Shown piece by piece: positions 37,849 through 50,765 of a stretch of DNA of 64,000 nt. The notes below the pieces were generated by a model. It was not told where the DNA came from. It did no database searches and was given only the letters and a program-made list of their open reading frames with translations. The position numbers and the translations under genes were made by a program. Origin of the DNA: Hirudinaria manillensis (lineage: Eukaryota; Annelida; Clitellata; Hirudinida; Hirudinidae); assembly GCA_034509925.1 (NCBI GenBank), contig CM067533.1, forward strand, positions 5,448,035 through 5,512,034. Direction: 5' to 3'. Numbering within the stretch: position 1 is the stretch's first letter; the number at the start of each line of letters is the position of its first letter.

Positions 37849-40793
37849 ATAATTATTACAAATTCCTCAAACAAGCTGCAAAAACGTGGTTCCTAAGAAC
37901 ATGATGAACCTTCCCAGAGGTTTTTATAATACTTGCATTCAACATACATTATGCAGGAACTCCATTGAGTGGCATATATGGCATGTTCAAACACATTCAA
38001 GCATTATACTGGACCTAAAATCGATTGCGATTTGTCTGCCCACATTTAAAACTCTCTATTGAGAGTTAAATGACTCAATTTAAATTTAGACCGTTTGAAA
38101 ATAGCTTCCATGTTTGTGTTATTCCTCACAAACTTGTTAAACTCTTACATTATTTACTCTCGGCTTTTTTTTAGATTGATGACGTTAAATTTTTTAGCAA
38201 TAGCTATGCAATTAGTAAATAAGGAATTGGTTTTTGACCCATTGGTTGGCAACGTCACTAATGTTATAATGTTGTAGGTGCCATGTTTATTAGATATTAG
38301 GAGACTATTCACTTGAAATCGTTCGATTGAACTTTGGGAAAACAAACACAGGGCAATCGCTCAACAACGTATGCAAACTGTGCATGTCATTTTAATGTTC
38401 AAATCATTTTAATCTGCTCCTTGTACTGCAAGAAGATCTTCAGTGAAGGAGTTGTAACTGACTGCAGGGACATGAATGCTTACCTGAACATTCCGATCTG
38501 GAAAACATAAAGAATAATATATTCTTGGTAGACAATTTAAGTGTTGCACGCATTAAAATAATTTTATTGAAACAAAAACATTATTTATATTATAGACATT
38601 ATACGACACAGTCCCTGAGCTGCAGCTTTGGGAGTCAGTGGGAACCCCTGCTAGAGACCGGGTTTGTACGGCTTCTGACAAATGAGTGGGAGGGCAGGCG
38701 CTCAGCACTTCAAAGCTGGCTTCGGTCAATTCTCAGCCCAGATTTGCATATTTTACTTTGAAGATCACTTAAATGACGGCTAATAACCTTTCTAGAACTA
38801 TTCAACCTTCTAGAAACCTCAGAAATTGAAAGATTCAAGATCTTCTATGGGATCTTATTCGATCGGGCCAGGCCGTGCCTTCTCTCATTTCGGAGCAGCC
38901 CAGGACGGGTTTGGGCAAAAATATTCGGTCCGTGCAGTTCTCTGACTCCTACTCTGCTATGATCCAGTCTCGATTGGGTAATTTCAATCACTGACTAAAA
39001 CTTCCATTTAGAAGAGCATCGGCCATTAATTATTCTCGAATCCTGGCTTAACCAATTTTTTGTTATTGTATTGTTATACACTTTATTATATACAAATTAA
39101 TTATAAATATTATTATGTTTATTATTATGTATTTATCATATTGTAATACTAATACTCATATTTCAAACTCATCTAAAACATTCAGATGGTCACAGCTTTT
39201 TCGCGCAACATGAAACAAATTGTAAGGACATTTTAATATTTAGATTGTACGCTGTCATACCTAATAGGTATCTGACTTTATTCTAGACTAAAGATAAAAG
39301 ATTTTAATTTGCGAAACAATTCCTTGTCGTCGATCAAAATTTAGATTTATCACTTAATATAATAACTTAATAAATACGTTACTAATTGCATGATATTTCG
39401 GTTTATTGATGCACACGGAAGAACAACGTTCCATCACCGCTTTACTGCAAACAAGAACCAGCAACTTAAATTCTCCTTTAAAAAAAGAAACTTAATGAGT
39501 TCCACTTAAATACTTCCATAAGATTTAAACCTTCAACTGAATAAATTCCTCAAACGATTCCTGCTTGGTTTTATTCAAGGTGCGCTTTCCGAACGTTGGT
39601 CCCTTAATGTTCCTGTGTCTCCACCTAACAATTACGGATGCACATTCAGAAGTCAGTGTCGATAATTTCATTATTGTCGACATCATTAACGCAGCTGCCC
39701 GTAAGAAAGCGCGGCCTTGACTCAATGCTGGCGAACACAAAAGGAGTCCTGAATATCCCAATAAATCAAAAAACATTCCCAAGAAAAAAAATAATAAAAA
39801 AAATTGCATGCTTCCCAAAATTCATAGACGTCTAACGAATTGTGCCCAAGACAAGATTAAACGTGAAATCAATGAACGATCCTCAAGCTGTTTATTGTGC
39901 AAAGTAGTGCTCGGTGCAATAACACTTAGTCATAGCAAACACTTATAAAGTTCTCGACCATCTACCATGCAGTTCAAAAGGAAAAAAAAAAAAGGACGCG
40001 ACCGACGAACATCGTCTTTCAAGCGGTTCCGACAGAAACACGTCCCGCGTCTTGTAAACACGGCCCACCAAGACGACGATATGACATGACGACTGCATCG
40101 TGGGTGACAACTGAAAACAAATCGTTAAGATGTTGCCATGGGAACTTCAACGAAGATTTAAAAACAAACAAAAAAACGTAGAAACGCCGAGCGCGACTGC
40201 CAGTCGATCGCCTACGTGAGCCACAGTTTCCTCGATTAGAAATATGACCGTCCGGTCAGAAATCAAACGCGTCCTACATGCAAGCATTCTAAAACTACCA
40301 CGTGACACTTTTACACGAGAAAGATGGCGACAGTAGTAAGAATTTATTGCAAAGTTTAGAAATAAACGTCGGGCCCGAACACGCCCCGAGCAAACAAATA
40401 TTTCTCTGCTTTCCAATTGCAAAACTAAAACGATGCTTTAAAACAAAAAATGGTGAGGAAACCTAGCGACGTCCGAACACGGAATACTGTCACGATGCGA
40501 CGAGTAGAATCGTCGAACGACTTCTCGGCTTTTACGGAGTCGTCAAAAAGCCGCGGAAGTTAAACAAATTAAAAGATATTTTATTCACAGAGAGACCTTT
40601 GAATTGGATGGATGCACGGTTATTATATAAACGAAAAGACAAATGAATGAATGAATGTATGGATGAACAAACGAATGAATGATTGCATGCTGGAAAACGG
40701 TCTCCGACGGACCTCGGTTGCTCGGAAACTCATCGTCAACAACGAGACATAATTCACAACAAAAAGAAAAACATTCCACGACGGTCCTACGAA
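37849..40793. other. intergenic, about 2.9 kb
   Basis: No supported gene. The stretch at about 38590-38990 is less AT-rich than its surroundings and could be part of an old mobile element, but I see no termini or coding remnant. The right end holds the 3' UTR of the BET gene, with GAATGAAT-type repeats near 40640-40682. Confidence 0.45.
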
Positions 40794-43700
40794 TCACGGA
40801 GTCAAGTCGGAATCGCTCGAATCCGAGTCGCTGCTCGTAGTGTCGGAACTCGACTCGCTCAGGGATGAACTGCTCCCCGTCCTCGTTAAATTACTGGCCG
40901 CCTCCGTCGGGGGTTTGTCGTCTGCAAATAATTGTTCTGTACGACCAAGATGCGAGACGGGAACTACGGAAACGTTGTGCCGATCGATCGATCGATCGAC
41001 CAATCAATCAGCCGTAAATTATATCTAATGGTTTAAGCTGATAAATACCTTTTGATGCGCCAAAATCGATAAACTGAATTAAATGACTCTCCTGACCTTT
41101 CTTGATAGTTTTTTTGGCAGCATTGTTTTGTCCGAGAAGATTGGGTTTTGGAGCAGACGACAAAGGTTCGTATCTCCGATCCAAGTCTTTCTTCTCGGGC
41201 GGCAATTCGGTTTTTGATGAAGACCTTTTAACTGCATATAGAAAATCATGCATTTGATAAGATGTTAAACATTTATAACAAACCATATTTTATAAATGCC
41301 ATTTAAAATAAATAGCTTGAATCTTGAAATAAATAAGCCTAAATATCTTGCTAATTCAACAAAGAATTCCTTGAATTCACCTGGCTGTGAATAAGTAGGT
41401 TGGGTTTTGGTTTGTAATGGCTTCTTTAGGCACATCATAACATAGGCTTCCAGTTCTCTGAGTGTCGATGCTTTAAGGATTTCAAAATCGATCTCTATTT
41501 CGTCAGGACTCGAATCTCTCAGAGAAGGCTCCCTTGCCTGGATGATTGTAACGACTTGTCCCAGTTTGTCTCCTTCAATCATTAATGAAAGTCAAATTTG
41601 AATTTGTTTCTTCATTAGCAAAAGAAAATCCCAAAACCAGATCAATAAATAAAATTAATACTGATTAATATATTTCAGATTTAGCAAATATATATATATC
41701 AAGTATGTATATCGTGATACCAATAAGATATCATGTACAGTGGCATTTAAAGCAATTAAACCATCTATAATATCAGAAATCCCTTTTCAAACCAACAATA
41801 CATATCAAGATCTTAAGCAATAATCCATAGAACAATCACAGTTGAACACCCACCAGGAAGCTTGTTGATGTCCAGACTGAGTTGTCTCTTTTCCTCGTAA
41901 GTCATCGGCTTGCTGCTGTCTTCGTCGTCACTGTCGAAGGTAAACTTTGGAGTGTTGGGAGTGTTGCACGGCTGTTGCTGCTGCTGTTGTTGTTGGATGG
42001 ATTGTTGGCCCGACATCTGGCTGCTCGGCAGTTTTTGCTGATAGTGATGCGGAGCCTGAGGCAACTTCTTGCCGTTGTTCGGCACGTGACCGGGGTACTT
42101 GTTCGGGGCGTCCGCTCCCCCCTGACCATAAAATTGCTTGGCCGGGGAATTTTGTCGTAGTTGTTGTGCCATCGCAGCGTTGTTGTTGTTAGAGGAGAGA
42201 GGAACGGTCGGATGAGGGGGAGAGGTGAACCCGGCGGCCGTGGTCGGGTGAACGGTCGCGGTGGGAGGCGGAAATTTCTCTTCTCTTTTTTTCTGCTTCT
42301 TCTTTTCGGAGGCTTTGGCTGCATGTTCTTGCGTCAACTTGTCCAGCTGTTCTTGCACTGTTTTGAGCTGCATCATCATCATTAAAAAAATAATTTTGAA
42401 ACGCTATTTAATTAATTTCTTTAAAATCAACTGATAGCTTAATGTAAATTAATTATAAAATCTAAACTGTCATCCAATGTCACATGACAAAAGATAAAAA
42501 CCTGTTCGTGAAGCTCCTTGAGCCTCCTCTCTCGCTCCTCCTCGCTTTTGTTTCCGTCGTCGTCTGCCTCCTCGAATCGCGATTGAAATTTTTGAACCGG
42601 TTCGGTTTTCGGTTTCAGGGGGACCTCGGTCTTCTGGTTGGACTGATTAGGCATCGGAGTGTGCGCATATTTGAGCTCGAAAACATCCTGTTTTGTACGA
42701 AAATGAATTCAATTCAAGCAAATTCATTCAGCAAATATCTAAAGTGCCTTTTTTTAAAATCCAAAATCCTCGTTTTTTTACCAAGGCACTGTAATGCACT
42801 ACAGCACCAAGAGACAATCAGATAAAATAAAATGAAATAATGTGAATTAAAAACAAAAAACAATTTAAAAAATCAAGAATAGAGTTAATAACTAATAGTT
42901 AATAGAGTTAATAATTAATTAATAGTTAATAGAGCAGTTAATAATTTGCATGTGATGTGATGAATTGACCGATCGCTACAAGTCCAAAGTTGAACAAACC
43001 TGAAGTTTTCGAGCCATGGCAACGACGTCGCTTCCTTGGGCGTTGTATCGATAACAATTCGTGAAGATGAGTCGAACGTCCTCCGCGAACTCGGATGCCG
43101 ACTTGTACTCTCCTGCTTCGAGTTTACGCTGTTCAATGTAATCGAACATTCAAGGAACTTGTAAATCAACTTGAAATTAATTCAGAATCTGTTGTATATT
43201 ATCATCAATATGTTGGATATAATCATATGTTGTATATAATCATATGTTGTATATAATCAATATGTTGTATATAATCAATAAGTTGTATGTAATCAATATT
43301 TTGCTAATAAAGAGGATAAACATGTTAAAACAGTCTCTTAAAAATAAACTTCTATTTTAAAAAGAAATCATTACCAATCGGCAATATTAGTCATCACCTT
43401 AACTGTTCCGAGATCCATCGGTCTGGTGATGAGTTCATGATAGTCATCCAGGCCCAATAACTCGGCATCTACCGGTTGATAGAAAGGCCAGGCATATCCC
43501 TTGAAATGAGAATTTAGAGTCAAGAATTACACTGTGTTCAGTGCATGAGAAAGTTTCTGTCTATCCGGAAACATATGTTGCACGATGACGAGCCGAACTC
43601 TAATCTCTGGTGCAAGCTTAATAGGATCTGATTGTTTTACTGATGAGACTATTTTAAACATAAATTGAGAGAACTTGCTTATCTACTGCCTGCCTAATCC

Positions 43701-46074
43701 AAACATCCTAGAAACTAGGCTTCTGATCTACAAATGCTTTTGCACTCCACGAGCAGTGAATAATAAAGGTGCAACGGACAACAGCAAAGTTCACTCACCG
43801 CATGTCGCTTGCCAAACAGCTCTTTAAGGATTTCCTTGCAGTATTCTAACGGAGTCATCTCGTTAATAATCTTCACTTCCTCGCTGGGCTCCCTCTTCTG
43901 CTTCTTGGCCGGTCTACTCCCCTCTAGCAAAGAGTGGTGTCCGGACATGTCCCCGGCCATTCCGTAAGTGGGAGTGTAAGAGGCAGACATCGACGGAGGC
44001 GTCGTGGTGTCCGCCTTTCTCTTGACGCCTTTTTTCACCTGATTTTCCAAGATGACGTTAAAGTTGAACAACACTCCACGATGAGTTTTTAAAAAATCAT
44101 TGGTTTTGTGAAAAGTATTTGCAGTTATTATAGACACTTAGTAAATATATTCATAAATAGTTGTTTTTTCCTGTGCTGCATGACTTAGAATTCCGAGAAA
44201 CAATTTATTAGTTACTGGAAGTGATTAATTTAATTGTGTTTATGTCACAACTTTATGTTACTAATACTGTGTCACTATCCATTCAACATAAAGTTGAATT
44301 TGCTCCCCTGTCTTGTTCTTGTCATCACCAATTCTGATCCATTTATCTTAATGAAAATATTTGCTTTTTTTGTGTCCATTACTATGAAGAAATTCTTCAT
44401 GAGTTCCAATTTTATATGAAGTGGAGACATGCAAATTACGTCTCTATATTACTGAGACCTCAAAAGGAACTGTCTTTCGAGTGCCTCTGAGTCTAGTTCT
44501 CAAAGTGATGACACATGTGATCACATAATAAATGTGAAGCGTCAACTCTTTTGTCTAGATCACCAATCTTATAGTCAATTTAATAGATTATATGCTTTCT
44601 TCACAAAAGCATTGTTGGGACAAGATGTCTATGTGAACAAGCAATTAACACAAATTGCAACAGAATGTATCCAGGTTGTTGACAACACTGGCAAGATGAA
44701 TCAATAGGAACCAATTGCCAACACAACATCTATAATATGTAAGTTCATTGAAACTGTTTCACCAAAGAAATAACATATACTGAAACTATAAATATACATT
44801 ATGAGATCTATATAAATCTATAGTAACCTAACAAGAGTGACTGCCTCATAAGTCCAAATAATGTAATTCCTTATAGTAATTATGCCTCTGACATCTCCAG
44901 ATTGCACAAAACAATGTTCTTAGGATTGTTTTAGAAGCAAAAAAATTATAAAAAATTATTACAAACGTAAGAAAACCACGACAACATCCAAGATTTCAGA
45001 ATTATTAGTTTTTTTCTTATCAGCAGACTTTAAATACAAAAATATAATGCACCTAAAACGATCCAAGAAATTGTTGAGCAACACTATGACCACAATTCAA
45101 TTACTCCTATCTAACAGCTCAAAAAGCTAAGATACCACATGGATAACTACACAGTCTAGATAAGTACTTATCGAAGTGCCAATAAATTTCGACTCACTTT
45201 TGTTCCATGAATCTGAGACATGGCCGACATGTTTGATGGCTTCCCTGACATCGCCCTGTGCGCGGTCGGAATCCTTTCTTCTGGGAGGTCGTCATCGCTC
45301 GACAACAAAGACTTGTCGTCTGCCAGGACGGAGCCTCCGAAACTACTCCTGCCATCCATTTGACTTCCGTGCACGTGCATCAGGCCGGACAATGGTCTTA
45401 TCGCAGACTTGCTCTTCTTGGATGGAGGTGGCAATTCCACTTCCTGCGATGGCAAAATGTCAACAGCCATATTACTTGTGAATCAAGATCACAACAAACA
45501 CATTTACAAACTGGTTCTGGCATTTCGACCATCTTTGAGTGGAAGAGCTTCTCTAGGGTCTCGCACATGAATACTATGTCCTGGACATTTAATAACAATA
45601 AATAAATAAATAAATAATAATAATAAGGTAATTGGGAGATGGGTTTGCACTTAACATTAACAATGTTTACCTCTCCAGGCTTATTATACAGATGACAGTT
45701 GGAAAACATAAGTTCAAAGTCTTTGATGCAATCCTGTCCTGAATGATAATATCGAGATTCGAGTCTCTTTTTGATTGTCCCCATGTCGATAGGGTTTTTG
45801 ATTATTTTGTAATAATCCTGCAATAAAGTTAAAAATCAAACTTCTTATAATCTATTCAATTTAATTTCATGTCCAAATCACTGACTGGTAGGTTCAGCTT
45901 CTTTGCATCGACAGGTTGGTGAAAGGGCCAGGCAAAGTTGTGCTTCCAAAGGCTTTTCAGGACGACTTTCTCAAGAAATCTCAACTGGTTTGTCATTCTG
46001 GGTGCACCCTTGATGTGATGAGTCTCAGCAGATGGCATGGCACTTGGCCCTGGTCTGATCAAAGATGCATCCAT
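40794..46074 (-). CDS. BET-family bromodomain protein (BRD2/BRD3/BRD4-like), 12 coding exons
   Basis: A chromatin reader that binds acetylated histones and supports Pol II transcription. Exons: 46074-45886, 45817-45671, 45580-45512, 45443-45198, 44038-43799, 43499-43398, 43128-43000, 42687-42502, 42367-41854, 41572-41381, 41232-41049, 40921-40794; about 774 residues. Bromodomain 1: [40 protein letters not shown] and the acetyl-lysine Asn in LYNKPGE. Bromodomain 2: [34 protein letters not shown] and [16 protein letters not shown] Glu/Arg coiled region ([15 protein letters not shown]), a Gln/Pro-rich stretch and a full ET domain ([34 protein letters not shown]) follow. It ends in a Ser/Asp-rich tail ([18 protein letters not shown]). 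It corresponds to the short BET form, without the long BRD4 P-TEFb-binding C-terminus. The start [10 protein letters not shown] follows an acceptor (GAAG|GTC), so a non-coding 5' exon lies upstream. Confidence 0.95.
43188..43300. repeat. tandem repeat of about 18-20 bp (ATATGTTGTATATAATCA)
   Basis: About five diverged copies in the BET intron between the exons at 43398 and 43128. Confidence 0.85.
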
Positions 46075-49000
46075 GACCTTCAACAAAAAAATAAATCATT
46101 TGAAGTTAAAAATTTAATGTTAATGAACATAAGTGATGACGGTCAAAATTCTTCATTAATGGAACACCATAGGTGTTATTTTGCTAGCTTTAAGTGACTG
46201 ATCTCTTTCACATTTCCCTTAGTGACATGAACCACCAATCAATGCCTAATTTAATTTGACATAGATGTGCATCGATCATGTGACATAATATTGCACAAGT
46301 GGCTATTGACATTCATATCAAGTTTAATAGAAATATCAATCATTCTTTTTTTGATTTAAAGATTTTTTTCGAAAAGAAAAGTTTGATTTTATTTGATTCC
46401 ATGGGCTTCTTTGTAAAGGACACATGTTCAAATATGTGAGCGTGAAAAGTCTTGCATTATGTCAAACTAATTATGGTTTCAAAAGTATTAGGCATCCCAA
46501 CCAACCAACCAGTTCATTCTGTATCACCAACATTTCTGCATACCCTTTGTTGTAATTTCCATCTTTTAACATAACCAGCATAGCACAATAACAGGATATA
46601 AATAATATCTTAAAGATATGTTAAAGATATAAATAAAATCTATCATTTTCTACTTTGAACTTATGCAGTGACAAAAGGGCCTTCACATTATCCCCACAAG
46701 TGAGGCTTGCAACCTGATTTTAGTGATATCAAATATGAAGATACCGTTACATGTCTAGTGCAATGAAATTCCCATTTTTCTGCATGCACAAACCGACAGT
46801 CATCTAAAGAAAGCTCAGTGAAGGAAGAATTCCTTAATTTATCATCATAAAAGGAAAGATTCAAATAAATAGACCACTAAGCAGCATAAGGCAGAAACCA
46901 AATGGAAGTAGCATTTAAAATCCATAAAAATAAGCATAAAATTTGTGTCTTGGCCAAATCAGCCCAAACGTTAGTGCCGTTTAACATTACACATTGTTGA
47001 CATAATGTTATCATGCTTACAGTGTCAGCAATAAACACCAATAAGCTTCAGGACATATAAAAATATTCCCCTATGCTCTATCACATAGAAAATAATGACA
47101 GACTAGTGTTCAAAAAGAAAACTTTATGATTTAAGCACTAAAACTAATTCTGGATGACCTGTGCAATTTTGATTGACAAAGTTTCTTCAATGAACAAAAT
47201 TCACAGAGAACAATCTTCAGAATGTTACGAACTAACCGAAAACAGAGAACTGCCCTGACTTCAACGAGATGTGTAGAGCCGAGTTATTGTTCGTAAAACG
47301 AACGATCATAAATCAAACATAAACCCCAAAATTTTGAAAATTGGCTAAAATTGGTTCGGCTGGTGAAATGAACTATAATATAACTCGTTTGTGAATCTTT
47401 CCGAGTCGTACAGCAACCAACTAATTTAAAATTTCGTGAATAAAACAATCAACAACCGCTGGACGGCCAATCATTCAGTTTAGTCCAAAGAACTAAAACT
47501 TTATGAGAAAACAAAGTATACAAATCTTAAGTAATTCAATTATCAATTTAAACATGACATGATAAGGAATTCTTTAATATAAGCATCCCAATCATCTCGA
47601 TCTTTTTATCTTCTCTGAAAAGCTTAAACAAAACACTGCAAGTCCGACAATGTTTTTAATCATTCAAAATGGTTTTTAAAAATTCTAAATTTTTTAATTT
47701 ATTACCTATAATTACCTAGTAAGATATTAAAAACAGCGTTGACACTTATTAATAATTTTATAAATGATAATTTTTAATCAACAGTTTAACAATTTAAATC
47801 ACTATAAATTAAGGTTCCAAATAAATTTAACGCTTTTTGGTAAAAAAAAAATGACATGCTACAGACACCAAAAGTAGACTTTATTTCGATTTAGTTAGTA
47901 TGATCGATCGTTCTCGGATACTACACATTACATTAAAAAGTTTTTCATGGCATTACTCAGGAAGCCAAATTAAATCGACACCTCTTCAGGGAAATAAAGT
48001 AGGGAATTGGGAAATTCCAATTATTTAGAATGGCTATGCTCCAAGTTTTTACTCTGATTTAACGTTTTAATAAGAAATATCACCAGACTTTAGGAGGGAC
48101 AAATATTAACGAAAATACAACAGACTTCTTAGAAAGAAACGTTGAAGTATAAATGGATGCCAAAACAATATCTCAATACAATAAGTGAAGATAAATGCCC
48201 TAATATAATAAAAGTTCTAATATGAAAATAATAATATTTAGGCCAATAAAAAGTGGAATCCTAGATGAAATTCTATTGTTATCTTGTTGCCGTGTAAGGC
48301 AACCAAACAAACTAAAGCAGTGAGGTAGAAATATTTCTATTTTGTAATGCTTGCTTTGAATGTCATTCCAGGGCCTATTTAAGCTTAAGTTTAATGTTAG
48401 GTTTAAGGTGTGAATTTATTTTAACAGTTTCATTTCAAGAAAATTCATTTGTCTAAGAGTCTTCTTTTGGAATTCAAAGCATGTTTCCAATTCCTTCAAG
48501 TGCTGGTGGTGTAAGGGTCCTAAAATCAAATAATTTCACACTAATTGTTCAATGCTTTAAATTCTAGATTCAAATGATGCAGAGATATTTACCGAGCCAA
48601 ATGCTATTGACAACGAGATTATTGCAGATGGCTTTTTTAATTTTTTTGTTCTGCAATTATTTCAAGTAACATTTGTTTAAATATCTTCTACCTGGCATCA
48701 GAGCAAATTATAGTTCTTATTAGTTGTATAAACTCTCTTCAGTTAGTGTTCATCATAGATTTCATTCAACAGTTATCCAAGAGAACCTTCGGTAGCAGTA
48801 CTTATGCAGAAATTGAGTACATTTTTGTACATAAGCCTCGATTGTGAATATACAATATTCTTTGTAACTGGGTTGGACACAATTGCTTCCAGATCCCTCT
48901 TGAGATCAAGAAAAAGTTGACCATGAGAAAAGCATGGATCTCCAAACTGATGCCAACAATCTTCAATGCTTACACATAACCATACATAGCTTTGATTCAT

Positions 49001-49253
49001 TGGGATTTAAGTTAATTTAATTTATTAAAATTATAATTTGCGAAAATCCACATTTTGTTAAACCCCCTCCCTTCCCCGTGTCTGCAAAAGTTCGCGTTTT
49101 GGTACCTTTTCTAGCTAAGAGCTGCGCTTTGGTCTTATGATGCCATAAAAAATATAGTCGTATTATCACTTATAGTCTTAAAATCCAAGAATTATTAAAA
49201 TCCAATTTAAAAAAAAATCGAATTTGAACAAATTTTTAAAGGTATTAAAACGG
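46075..49253. other. intergenic / 5' region of the BET gene, about 3.2 kb
   Basis: Expected to contain the BET promoter and a non-coding first exon. A minus-strand frame at 48773-49000 and possible small exons near 48480-48620 have no recognisable similarity and are not called. Confidence 0.4.
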
Positions 49254-49282
49254 TTTTTTTTTCATTTTTGTAATGTTTTATT
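49254..49282 (-). terminator. poly(A) signal followed by A-tract, TFIIF-beta 3' end
   Basis: On the minus strand AATAAA (49282-49277) is followed about 14 bases later by nine consecutive A (49262-49254), about 85-110 bases after the stop codon. The spacing is that of a polyadenylation signal and a retained poly(A) tail in a processed gene copy. The A-run is short and the region is AT-rich, so chance is possible. Confidence 0.5.
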
Positions 49283-49366
49283 TTTCTCAAATCATAAAAA
49301 AATCTCATAACAATAATAAAAAGTTAAGCATTTCTGAACATGGCGGACACAAGGTTACCAAGTCCT

Positions 49367-50095
49367 CTACTTGTAATGCCTGTACTCCGACTTCAGCTCG
49401 TATGTTCCCCTATGAACACCGGCCGGGTTAAATCTACAGATTTCTTTCAAAATCTCTTTTAAGTGAGCAACAGGCTGCTTTGTCAGCTTCACGAGATCAT
49501 GTAGCTTGTAGTATTGGTGCTTCTCAAAGATGGCGAAGAGTTGGTCTTTGACCAAATCTTTGTCCTTTCTCATGTTCTTTTCCTCTTCCTTCGCCTTATT
49601 AGGTGCCAATGGTTTGAAATTATTAACGGCATTTTCGAGTTTAATAGTCTGCCTTGCGGGAGTATTGGCAGCTTCGAAGACACCACGTTTGAAATCCATG
49701 TAGTCTCTGTTCATGATCGGCCTCATGGATCCCTTTTTCGAGATATTACCTTCTACGGCCATCGATCCTTCGCCAATCGAGGAACTGTTGCCAGAGGAAG
49801 AGTTCTTTTCCTCTGACATGATAAACAACTTGGAATCGATCGAATCGTTAACGAGAAATTCATGTTCTCTGGGAACATTATTGGTTTGGTATTCTTCGTT
49901 GACGACGAATACCGGCTTTTTGGACTTGTCGTTGAAGATTTTCAACTTTCCAATTTCAACACCAGGTGGCCCGTTCTGAAGGAGCTCCTGTAAATACGCT
50001 GGTACTTTGACCAGAATGATTCCCCTCGTGGCTTTGGTCACGTTCAGGATGTTTTTCTTTCCTTCTTTGTTGTTTTTGTTGATTGGTGTTTTCAT
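49367..50095 (-). CDS. GTF2F2: TFIIF beta subunit (RAP30), single exon
   Basis: General transcription factor that binds RNA polymerase II and recruits it to promoters. It is a single uninterrupted frame of 242 residues, close to the 249 of human RAP30. The N-terminal dimerisation region (ATRGIILVKVPAYLQELLQN, VEIGKLKIF) is recognisable but diverged, with PREHEFLV and a Ser/Asn/Glu-rich central insert. The C-terminal winged-helix domain is very well conserved (IFEKHQYYKLHDLVKLTKQP, VAHLKEILKEIC, YELKSEYRHYK). The short acidic tail of the human protein is absent. It lies 670 bp downstream of the RPB1 stop on the same strand. The lack of any intron contrasts with neighbouring genes and suggests retroposition. 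Nothing shows whether an intron-bearing copy exists elsewhere. Confidence 0.93.
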   Translation of the reverse strand: MKTPINKNNKEGKKNILNVTKATRGIILVKVPAYLQELLQNGPPGVEIGKLKIFNDKSKKPVFVVNEEYQTNNVPREHEFLVNDSIDSKLFIMSEEKNSSSGNSSSIGEGSMAVEGNISKKGSMRPIMNRDYMDFKRGVFEAANTPARQTIKLENAVNNFKPLAPNKAKEEEKNMRKDKDLVKDQLFAIFEKHQYYKLHDLVKLTKQPVAHLKEILKEICRFNPAGVHRGTYELKSEYRHYK

Positions 50096-50765
50096 GTTTG
50101 GAAATCGATGGGACTTTTTTTATGGTACGATTCAATGAATAGAACTACGTATTCGATTGACTGACACCCGAGAACATATGACTATCCGTGCGCGCGCGCG
50201 CGTTACGAGGTATGAAAAAAAGATTCTGAATATAATATCGCGCTAATTAAAAATTTTTAATTAAGCTTGCGCGCGCATATGTACATGTACTCTCGTATAT
50301 TTATGCAAAAATATTATGCAATAAGTATTAATTAGGTTTTATATTAATTATTTAGTTTTAAGTATTTCATTTATTTTGATTAAGAAAAAAATAAAATAAA
50401 TAAAGCCAATAAAATTAAAATCAATGTTCGTCAATAACGGTTATTTGTGGTGCAAGAAATGAGTTACTTTATTTTGTGTTTCTAACATTACGTTTTTATG
50501 CTAAATATACTCTTTTGTATTTTACAGTAAAGAATAATATTTGTATTAGTTAAGTAACGGAACTAACAAATACATTAAAAATTGAATTAACTTTACATTT
50601 TATTATTCTGACTTTTGAACTTCTTCAGTTACAAACACTTTATAATAAATATTTTTTTAAAGAAAACACTTCGTTACTCGTTAAAGCATTTATTGACTTT
50701 ATTATTAAAATATTTGATAATCTATAAAAACTCGAAATGTATTAAAAGTTGTCTCGACATGAAAT
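50096..50765 (-). promoter_or_regulatory. RPB1-TFIIF-beta spacer with alternating CG tract
   Basis: A 670-bp spacer holding the RPB1 3' end and the TFIIF-beta promoter. At 50187-50203 is a (CG)n run (CGTGCGCGCGCGCGCG), and at about 50269-50277 a second short CGCGCGC. Both are unusual in this AT-rich DNA and are about 90-180 bp upstream of the TFIIF-beta ATG. Confidence 0.5.

Noticed and set aside
38590..38990. Less AT-rich stretch, possible old mobile element
   Set aside because: No termini, target duplication or coding remnant visible.
48480..49000. Minus-strand frame at 48773-49000 and possible small exons near 48480-48620
   Set aside because: No recognisable motif, and the splice joins could not be made convincing.
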